From Limnoperna fortunei (Eukaryota > Mollusca > Bivalvia > Mytilida > Modiolidae), in the NCBI GenBank assembly GCA_944474755.1, contig OX104115.1:38017080-38081079 (forward strand): a stretch of DNA of 64,000 nt, in the 5' to 3' direction. Shown here piece after piece: positions 24,171 to 32,942 of the stretch. Position 1 is the first letter of the stretch. Each line of letters starts with the position of its first letter. The notes under the pieces are model-generated. The model was not told the origin of the DNA, did not search any database, and saw only the letters and a program-made list of their open reading frames with translations. Made by a program: the position numbers and the translations under genes.

Positions 24171-24869
24171 TTCTAATATGACATCCTGCTTTAGCTATGT
24201 AAACAAAGCCGTGTCAAAATGCCAATAAGTTTAGTTCGCACATGGGTAAACTGCCTATTAAGTGTAAATGTAAAAACTCGGACTTACAAATGCCGTTTGT
24301 TATGTGTAATTCATAATTATCGTTATTGTTAATAATTTAGTTACTTTTAGTCTGAATTCTGAGATTTATATGATTTAAACTACTCCCGATACATTATTTT
24401 TTTAACAATTCTACATTCGAATTAATATGACGTCACAATTAGAATTCCGACGTCATATTACGCTGAACTGAAAATTTCAAACTGGAACGATGCAATTTCG
24501 TTAAGATTTCTCAATATTTTTGTTTAAAAGGTACGTACATTCAATAAAATGACGAGAAAATATGTTTATGTCAATTTTATTTGCTTTAACATACTGTTTT
24601 GGGATATATCGTATTAGTTTAAAAAACAATATTACCACTAAAAGCGTCCTCTTAGAACCGCTTCGAAATTTTAAAACATTTGTTAGACATATTAGAATCG
24701 AAATAGATTATTGCGAGCGGGCTTTATGGGAATTAGAACATGGTCAGACCTTATATTTGTCTTAATTTATACCTCCCTATCGCTCGGTATAAAATATTGA
24801 CAAATATAAGGTGTGACCATGTTCTAATTCCCATAAAGCCCGCTCGCAATAATCTATTTCTTAATTAAC
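24171..24869. mobile_element. Foreign insertion in satellite 1 with 62-bp foldback
   Basis: Satellite text breaks after ATGTATT and resumes at ATTAACACCC, with ATT as a possible short target duplication. Inside, the arms at 24700-24761 and 24799-24860 are complementary over 62 bp with one mismatch, and the spacer itself pairs further (TTATACC/GGTATAA). A second inverted repeat, TAATATGACGTC (24423-24434) with GACGTCATATTA (24449-24460), contains a consensus CRE (TGACGTCA). The left end of the insertion (TAATATGACATC) repeats that motif. A 67-aa frame (24562-24765) lies across the left arm; I recognise no domain and do not call it a gene. Confidence 0.65.
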
Positions 24870-26171
24870 ACCCTTGGTCTTTATATATGAATATTCAAAT
24901 TTTGTCATACATATTCATATATATGTAAAGATATCTGCAGTTTCATGAATGGAGCCCAATAATGAATACCTTTTCATATTGTTAAATTTTTCCCAAGGTA
25001 TAATTGTTTCATAAAAAATACTTAAATTTCTCCCAATATGTATTAAACTGTCTTTTACAGAAATCCAAACGATTCTTCAGAAAATGTATAATCACTCTCA
25101 TATATTCTAGTTGTTAAATTTCTCAGCTGTTTTATAAAACTATACATGTAAAGATATCAGCAGTTCATATATTTAGCCTCCAAGAATGTATGACTTCTCA
25201 TATTGTTAAATTTCTCCCAAAATGAATAAAACACTGTCTTTTATACTGATCCTTAAAGTCCACTATAAAATGTATTAACACCCTAGGCCTCTAGGCCTTA
25301 ATATCTATATATTAAAATTCTCCATACATATTCATTTATATGTAAAAATATCAGATGTTTCATTTTAGGTAGGCCACAAATGAATACCGGCAACTTCTGA
25401 TATTGTTAAATCTCTCCCAATATGTATAAAACACTGTCTTTTATACTCAATATTAAAGTCCACTATGAAATGTATTAACACCATAGGCCTTAATATTTCA
25501 ATATTTAAATCCTCCTTAAATATTCATTTATATGAAAAAAATATCAGCAGTTTCATGTAAAGTGGACCAAAAATGCATAACTTCTGATATTGTTTAATTT
25601 CTCCCAAGTTTAATTGTTTTATATAAAATAATTGTTAAATTTCACTCAATATGTATACAACACTGTGTTTTATACCAATCCTAAAGATTCTTCAGAAAAT
25701 CAATCTCTTATATTCTACTTGTTCAATTTCACAGCTGTTGTATAAAAACTATACAAAAGATATCAGCAGTCTTATATAATTTGACCCAAAGATTTATAAC
25801 TTCTCATATTGTTAAATTTCTCCCAAATTGTTATTGTTTGATATAAATGTATTAACACCATAGACCTTTATATCTCAATATTCAAATTTGTCATACATAT
25901 TCATATATGTAAAGATTTATAGGCATTTTCATGTAATGCGACCCAAAAATGTGTAACTTCCCATCTTGTTAAATTTCTCCCAAAGTGTAATTGTGTAATA
26001 TAAAATAATTGTTAAATTTCTCCCAATATGTATAAAACATTGTCTTTTATACATGTACCAATTCTAAAGAATTTTCAGAAAAATGTATAATCACTCTCTT
26101 ATTTTCAAATTGTTAAATTTCTAACTGTTTATATAAACTATACATGTAAAGATCAGCAGTTTCATATAATT

Positions 26172-26461
26172 ATAATATATAATAATAATGTGTTGTATTT
26201 CAGGAATAAGTGGACTTTATAAATATAGAAATAGGCTTTTATAAGCCCATTATATCATTAAATAATGTTATTGAGTATATATATATGATCAATTGTATAC
26301 AGTTGTCTCCTCAGTCGAAACATCCCAGTGGTTTCATGGGTACATCCCACATATATATATGTAATTGTTGTTTTCTATGTATATACTGTATTCCTTGTGT
26401 TTGTTGCTGATAACAACTCATTTTTGGGTTTTATATCAATAAATATTATCTTATCTTATCT
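26172..26461 (+). mobile_element. 5'-truncated non-LTR retroelement 3' end with TTATC tail
   Basis: The insertion is flanked by TATAATT on both sides (26165-26171 and 26462-26468) and ends in AATAAATATTATC plus further TTATC units. Target duplication, a simple 3' repeat and 5' truncation are the signature of target-primed reverse transcription. Removing it restores a continuous satellite monomer. No coding sequence is left; the frames at 26210-26410 and 26328-26516 are meaningless. The autonomous partner family is not identifiable from this 3' UTR. Confidence 0.85.
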
Positions 26462-27130
26462 TATAATTTGTATAAAACATTGTCTGATAGTTACATTTCC
26501 CTATAAAATGTATTAACACCCTTGGTGTTTATATATGAATATTCAAATTTTGTCATACATATTTATATATATGTAAAGATATCTGCAGTTTCATGTAATG
26601 CAGCCCAAATATGTATAACTTTTCATATTGTTAAATTTTTCCCAAGGTATAATTGTTTCATAAAAAATACTTAAATTTCTCCTAATATGTATAAAACTGT
26701 CTTTTACAGCAATCCAAAAGATTCTTCAGAAAATGTATAATCACTCTCATATATTCTAGTTGTTAAATTTCTCAGCTGTTTTATAAAACTATACCTAAAA
26801 AGATATCAGCAGTAAATATAATTTGACCCAAAAAATGTTGAACTTCTCATACTGTCAAATTTCTCCCAAAGTGTAATTGTTTTACATTAAATAACTGTTT
26901 TATTTCTCCTAAAATGTATAAAACATTGTCTTTTATACCAATAAAATGTTTAAAATCTTTACATTGTATCTTTAATTTAGCACTAAAATGTATAAACACC
27001 CTTTTATGTTCCAGGAGTTAAATTTTCACAAAGTATATGAAACACTGTCTTTTATCCTAATTCCTATTTATCCTGAAAATGTATAAAAACTCTATTATAA
27101 TCCAATTGATAAATTTCTCTCTAAAATTCT

Positions 27131-27862
27131 AAGTTGTTTGATTTCAACTGTTCAACAATTTTTTTTGCTTAAAATTACTAGTATTCCAGCCATTTTATTG
27201 AACAACCGAACTAAAGGATAGAACAGCCACATAGATAAAACCTTGACCTTTTTATTTGACACAGCTGGTACAAAAGGATTCTATAAACCCCGAAGTTTAT
27301 TGATATACAAGAAAGTAGTAAATATCTTTATTCTTATTTTTAATAATCTGTATACAACTGTTTGTTTCAAACTCAAGTCCTTGTAAAATTCCTTAAACAT
27401 AATCAATGAAACATTTATAAAATGGTTATAGAGAAAACAAAATTTACAAATATGAAATACTAGATGTGGAATAAATTTTGAACATGCATAAAACAACAAT
27501 CCATCCAAATACTTCATCTCATAAAGAGAACAACCAGCAGCCTTTAACATGGACCTCATTGAATAAAACCTAACTAGACGTAGTACACCCCAATGAAAGT
27601 AAGGCAATTGGTTTACTGCAAGTTTTGTTTATCAAAGTCCGTTTGAGGCAATTTACTAGTATACCAATCATTGTAAATGAATTATAATATCAAGTCACCA
27701 ATACTATAAATAGTGTAATATTTCCGATAAAATGTAATGATTAATGTTGATTTTGTAAACACGATTTTCTGCTATTATTTAGCTTTATCATGGTGTCTAG
27801 CTATATTATGGAAGGAAGCATATCACATGACTATGTCATAAAAAGCAATGACAATGTCTAAA
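27131..27862. other. No gene supported
   Basis: AT-rich DNA between satellite 1 and repeat copy B. A 108-codon minus frame (27281-27607) is open, hydrophobic and followed by AATAAA-like text, but it has no recognisable domain or splice context. I leave it out as a gene. Confidence 0.4.
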
Positions 27863-29715
27863 ACAAGAGGCTCTTAAGAGCCTGTATGATTATGAATACC
27901 GTTGTTCCATGGTGGCAGCAATCTTGTAGTTTGGATCAACACAAAAAAAAAAAACTTAGAAGAGGACTATCTGAGGTACATTTAAATAATATCACAATTC
28001 TTTCTGCATAGCAGTTTGTGAGGAAACAAATTTTGAGCCAATCAGAATGCATTTGCAGCTCTGTTAGCCATGTTGAATTTCCTATCAGCTCGAAAAAAAT
28101 CTTTTAAAACTATTTAATAAGATAGTTATTCAAAATTCACTTCTGCATTAATTGGTTTAATGTTGTGAAACAGTTTCAGAGGAGAAACTGTTTGTATGGT
28201 TTTCCCATCGGGTCCTATGTAAAGGTAATGCAGAACACCATCCGCCAAATTTTGTGAACTTATTAACTCTTAATTTTCATAAAATTTAAAAGAATAATGA
28301 AAGTCTTATACCTATAGTATTACTTCAATTTATTAATAGTTGAAATTTTTTTTTCCCATAAATGAATTGTCAAAAATAATGAAAATGAAATTTTTAACAA
28401 GGGAGATAATTTTGACCAAAAATATACCATTTTTAAGCACTTTATCACCAGTTTTATCACACAAATTTAACTCATATTTTAAATTATGATTACTTGTATA
28501 ATAAACTAACTTTACGGCAAATTTAAACCAAATTTATTGACACATTATTTTCAGCGAAAGTGTCCTGCATCCCCTTAAGCTGTGTTCCAAAGTGGCATCC
28601 ATATTGGATTTGGGATTGGTACAAAAACTCAAACTTTGTAGATGATCATCTAAGGTATTGCTACAATATTTCAAATGAATCTGCCATGCGTTGGTGACAA
28701 GATTTTTTAAATTCAGCCAATCAGAACATGTTAATGGCCCTGGCAGCCATGTTGAATTTCTTATTGGCCTAAAAAGTCTAAAAATATTAAGATAACTATC
28801 CAAGCTTCAGTTTTGCATAATTTGGTTCATTGTGTGGATCACTTACCTGATTTTCCCATAGGTTCCTATGTTAAACAAAATCTTGGATTTTAGATAGGCA
28901 CAAAAAACTCAAATTTTGAAGAGTACCATCTAAATTACATTTCTGCAATATTACAAATCAATCTGACAAGAGGTCTGTAAGAAGAATAATTTTAAAATTT
29001 AACCAATCAGAACACAATAATGGCCCTGGCAGCCATGTTGAATTTCCAATTGGCTCAAAAAAATTCTAAAAAATAAGATAACTATCCAAGCTTCAGTTTT
29101 GCATAATTTGTTTTATTGTGTGGAACAGTTTTGGCGAAGAAGTTGTTTGTATATTTTTCCCATAGGGTCCTATGTTAAACCAAGTCCTGCAATGGTGGCC
29201 ATCTTGGATATTGGATTGGCACAAACAACTTTGTAGAGGACCATCTAAGGTACATTTCTGCAATATTTCAAATCAATCTGGCAAGCGGTGTGTCAGAAGA
29301 TTTTTTAAATTCAGCCAATCAGAACGCATTTATGGTCCCGGCAGCCATGTTGAATATTTGCACCCAAATATCAGCACCAAAAACTCAAACTTTGTAAATA
29401 ACTGCCCAATACACAATGATATTCCTGGCATGTTTGGTTATTATTGGCCAAGTGGTTTTCGATATTGTAAATTAAACTGAAGTCATAGGATGGTGTTATG
29501 CCACCCAGGAGTATTGCTATATGTATCTGGGAAAAGAGGGGTCAATCAATCAATCAATCAATCAAACTGTCATTTGCTTTCTATTTACCAATCATTGATA
29601 ATCAACCTCAAGTTGTATATTTTATTATTCGTATGTCTTTTATTAATGTAATTTAACTGCCTTATGTTGGTGCCGTGACTGGCAATTTAAATAAACAATT
29701 TGTTGTTGTTGGTTT

Positions 29716-29747
<32 letters not shown>

Positions 29748-29830
29748 AGCTGACCACAACAGACACCAGTGATCAGAATACCTCACACGACCCATCACAC
29801 GACCCAAAAAGGCTCAAGTGAGCAAATAAA
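27863..29830 (-). mobile_element. HINE-like element, copy B (degraded), with nested retroelement
   Basis: The left side carries the family hairpin AGGCTCTTAAGAGCCT (27868-27883) preceded by AACAAG, the 3' terminus read on the minus strand. The right side ends in degenerate GGCTCAAGTGAGC (about 29811-29823). The interior has at least three diverged monomers with GGGTCCTATGT (28206, 29165; a variant at 28859), AGCCATGTTGAATTTCC and AGCCAATCAGAA. A separate retroelement 3' end sits at 29460-29709. Open frames here are shared with other copies of the family and are not genes. Confidence 0.6.
29460..29709 (+). mobile_element. Non-LTR retroelement 3' end with TTG tail
   Basis: Inserted in copy B and flanked by TGGTTTT at 29453-29459 and 29710-29716. 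The 3' end reads TTTAAATAAACAATTTG, then TTGTTG repeats. A TCAA microsatellite lies inside (29539-29563). Target duplication, tail and truncation indicate target-primed insertion; no coding sequence is retained. Confidence 0.8.
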
Positions 29831-30720
29831 AATTATGAAAAACTATTACCAATTTAAATTGATTAATTTTGATTTAATTTAAAAGCTAGCATTGTTTCTA
29901 AATAGATCTTTATTATCCACTTCCACCCCCCCCCCTGGATGCTTTGTTAATAAGCTCCCTGGTGATTAGGGTTCACATTGAGGGTACCATTTGTTTGTTT
30001 TATTACTCATAACATATTTATTACTGCACAAAAATCAAGAAAAAAAGTTGATGTTCATAAATGTACATACCTTCTGCAAGGCAACACTAACCAATCTGCT
30101 GAAAAATATGTGCCCTATCCAGCTACTGAGAAGCACTACAACTGAATATTACGTAGTGCATAAGCAGTAACCAGAAAGATCAGCAACTTTTCAACTTTTT
30201 ATGAACCATTTTCTCTTTGTGTATAAATATTAAACACTCTGACTTACCAAACCTTACAAGTACTTTCATTATATCTTAATCACATTGTTTGTTTAACTGA
30301 ACAAAAACTATGTTTTTAACAGTTAGCATTTTATTAAAACCAGAACAGGTAACCTATGAACAATCATGGCAAATTTGGTAATCCATACTAGCATGACTAG
30401 TAGGTTTACGTTTACCTTGTTGCCATATTTTAATTACATACATAAATCAACATCAGCTAAAAACAATATATATATTAGTCTCAAAAATATATATTAGCAC
30501 ATGATGATACATACTTTACTGTATATGATTTGGTCATTTGGCAACTTCAATGCTCAGAAAAATTTTGTTTTGAGACTTAGACAATTTCGTTTGTTATTTC
30601 TATCCTTAAATGGTGTCTATTTCTAATGCAGTTCATGTACAAAAGTACCTATTTGTCTTCATAAATACAACCTTTAAAACCCTCAAACATATTCGTAATG
30701 TTACACGGAAGGCTTACAAA
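29831..30720. other. No gene seen
   Basis: AT-rich DNA with a ten-C run (29926-29935). No element ends, RNA genes or coding frames that I can support. Confidence 0.5.
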
Positions 30721-30721
30721 A

Positions 30722-30970
30722 AGATAAGTGGCTGAATTAATTAGGTAGATCACTTGCCTGTCAACACTGAGGTTGCAGGTTCCAGTCTAACCACAGGCAA
30801 GTTGTTCTTGACTCTATTCTTAAGTGACAAGTATAGAACATGCATAAACAAGGAATGTTGACTCAACCTTATTTGCCAGGATTGCCAGGTTTTCTTCAGA
30901 TTTTCAAAGGGTCTTCCACCCAACCACCCCCAAACCCACAAAAACAGTAGGTGCCATAACAATGTCCCTT
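30722..30970 (+). mobile_element. tRNA-derived SINE
   Basis: The head has a degenerate A-box (AGTGGCTGAATTAATTAGG, about 30725-30745) and a B-box GGTTCCAGTC (about 30777-30786) at tRNA spacing, joined by TAGATCACTTGCCTG and TCAACACTGAGGTTGCA. The body follows with GTTGTTCTTGACTCTATTCT, GACAAGTATAGAACATGC, GTTGACTCAACCTTATTTG and a CAGGTTTTCTTCAG segment of the kind conserved in molluscan SINEs. The 3' end is unclear, so the end coordinate is approximate. RNA polymerase III promoter boxes are seen; activity is not implied. Confidence 0.72.
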
Positions 30971-31059
30971 CTAGGGTAAAATGGAAAGAGACTGCCTTTA
31001 CCTTACTGTGCCTCTGTGCACCTTAGAGCCCTGTATCACTTTATAGTGCCCTTATAATT

Positions 31060-31824
31060 TTCTCCCCTTAAAGTAATTAGTGTGTCCCATTGACATTTTG
31101 ATTATTTCCACTTTCTGTTGTAATGTTTTCTTCAACCAACTAAAGCTTCCTAGTTTCTTTTTGTATGTTCTTTTTTATCTCTCTGTACTGTTGTATCACT
31201 TTATCAGATGGGTGTTTCTTCATAGTTTTGAACAGTTTGTCTCTCTTTCTAATAAATTTTTTGATTTCACTGGTTATCCATGGCAGTCGTTTTTTAAAGT
31301 TGTTAATCAATTTAGCATGTTTAGATGGTACTGCCTGTTATTTGCACTTTTACCCATAACAGTTCAGTTTTGCCTTCTACTTGAAGGTCAGATGGTTCTG
31401 AACTGAGGTATTTATCGCTAACAAGTATGAAGACACTGCCATGGGCATCAGATTGGCAGTCGTTTCTATATGCTTTAAACCCTGATGGAAATATTTCAGT
31501 TGATTGGATGTTGCTTTGGAGCCATGACTCATTACCTATTATTATGTCTGTTTGAGAGGTTTCTATCGTATTATCAAGGAGTGTTTTTTTTATTTTTGAT
31601 GGATTGGCAACGACAACAACTATTCTAAGAGGAATATCATGCCTTTTGTGTTTGGTTCGACCACTTGGTTGAGTTTTTGTTACTGGTGAGGAAGCAGGGG
31701 TAGGGCTACCAATATCTGTCTCAATAAAGGATGGGTCACTAAGTGGGTCATAAATAGTTGAATTCTTATATACTGAAATACCAAAAATGCATGAAGAAAA
31801 GTTGGGTATGCCACATGTAATACA
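31060..31824 (-). pseudogene. LINE ORF2 pseudogene (endonuclease plus linker)
   Basis: From 31824 to a stop at 31321-31323 the minus strand has a 168-codon open frame. It starts CITCGIPNFSS and continues with RIVVVVANPSK, IIIGNESWL, STEIFPSGFKAYR and HGSVFILVSDKY, then LLWVKVQI. These correspond to the apurinic-type endonuclease domain of CR1/L2-style non-LTR retrotransposons (compare GTETWL, FPSGY, GGVFI). After a one-base frame change the linker to RT follows (LPWITSEIKKFIRKRDKLF, about 31290-31230), ending at an in-frame TAG. The endonuclease C-terminus and the RT are missing, so this is a dead, internally deleted copy. The plus-strand frames over 31080-31406 are shadows of it. Confidence 0.85.
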
Positions 31825-31930
31825 TTCCCATGAGACATTATGTAAGCCTTGCTACACCAAGGTGGTTATTCCAATACATTCCTTATGATACCATCTGTCA
31901 CAGATTCACAGCATACACCTGCTGAATAAA

Positions 31931-32942
31931 CAGTTCAAGGGGAATAACTCTTAAACGGTTAATCAGACAATCTTGACCCTAAAGGCACTTTTGTAGCCCT
32001 CTTAGAGCAGAACAATTAAGTAATGCTAACTTTTTCTCTAGTTTTAATAATTTTCAAGATTTTGAGGCAAAAATGGCTAAAATCAACAATTTCGACAATT
32101 AAAGGGCAATAACTCCTATAAGGAGTCATCATACAACTTCAACCCAATGGAGTGTTTCGTAGAGCTTTTGATGCAGATGAAGGCATGTCTCTTCGGTTTT
32201 CCTGTATCTGTTACACTTTTTTAAATATCTGCCAAAAACTGTATTTTACCACCCCCCCCCCCCCCCATCCAATTTTTAGCCATGGTGGCCAGGTTGGTTA
32301 ATCTGCAGCCATGATTGGTGCAAACTTGGTTGAGGACATTTGACAGATGATGTGTACAAAGTTTCAAAGCAGTACTTTAAGTTGTTTCAGAGGAGAAGAT
32401 TTTAAAAAATCAATTAAAACCGATAAAAAAAAACAGTTCAAGGGGAATAACTCTTAAACGGTTAATCAGACAATCTTGACCCTAAAGGCAATTTTGTAGC
32501 CCTCATAGAGCAGAACAATTAAGCAATGCAAACTTTTTCTCTAGTTCTAATAATTTTCAAGATTTTGAGGCAAAAACGGCAAAAATCATCAATTTTGACA
32601 ATTAAAGGGCAATAACTCCTACAAGGAGTCATCATACAACTTGGACCCATTAGAGTGTTTTGTAGAGCTTTAGATGCTGAAGAAGAAGGTCTCTTCGGTT
32701 TTCCTGTATCTGTTATACTTTTTGAACTATAAGCAAAAAACTGTATTTTGACCCCTCTGTTCTATTTTTAGCCATGGCGGCCATGTTGGTTGGTCTGAGG
32801 CCATGATTTGGGCAATCCCTTCAGTGGTTTTTGAGGAGAAGATTTTTGAAGAAAAGTTAACGACGACGACAACGACGACGACAACGACGGACGCCAAGTG
32901 ATGGCAATAGCTCACATGACCCTTCGGGTCAGGTGAGCTAAA
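31931..32942 (-). mobile_element. HINE-like element, copy C, with 503-bp tandem duplication
   Basis: Two copies of a 503-bp unit start with CAGTTCAAGGGGAATAACTC at 31931 and 32434. Inside each are GGGCAATAACTCCTA.AAGG, GGAGTCATCATACAACTT and ATCTGTTA.ACTTTTT. The right end has a GAC/AAC microsatellite (32861-32892), CACATGACCCTTCGGGTC and the terminus TCAGGTGAGC (32929-32938) TAAA. No 3' hairpin terminus is found on the left side, so the copy is 3'-truncated in its own orientation. A run of 15 C lies at 32252-32266. Confidence 0.65.

Larger units (their letters stand above)
12427..27130 (+). repeat. Satellite array 1: monomer about 230 bp, higher-order unit about 1.35 kb
   Basis: The monomer is marked by TTGTTAAATTTCTCCCAA, TATGTATAAAACACTGTC, CAGAAAATGTATAATCACTC, TTCTCAGCTGTTTTAT and AGATATCAGCAGTTTCATAT. 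At the left edge these recur about every 223-240 bp (for example 12644, 12867, 13107, 13338, 13565) with high divergence. From about 15 kb the array becomes a higher-order repeat: CCGGCAACTTCTGATATTG occurs at 15421, 18811, 20167, 21682, 23205 and 25387, and CTTAATATCTTAATATT gives 1349-1358-bp spacing where uninterrupted. Two successive units are about 160 bp longer because of an internal 166-167-bp duplication (20864-21031 and 22377-22543). The right edge (26.8-27.1 kb) degenerates again. Open frames inside are chance products. Confidence 0.93.

Noticed and set aside
24562..24765. 67-aa open frame in the satellite insertion
   Set aside because: It runs through one arm of a foldback, has no domain and no neighbouring exons.
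27281..27607. 108-codon minus-strand frame followed by AATAAA-like text
   Set aside because: Hydrophobic composition typical of AT-rich antisense DNA, with no domain, splice or paralogue evidence. Possibly a 3' UTR relic, but unsupported.
31080..31406. 108-codon hydrophobic plus-strand frame
   Set aside because: It is antisense to the LINE linker and endonuclease relic, which explains the open frame.
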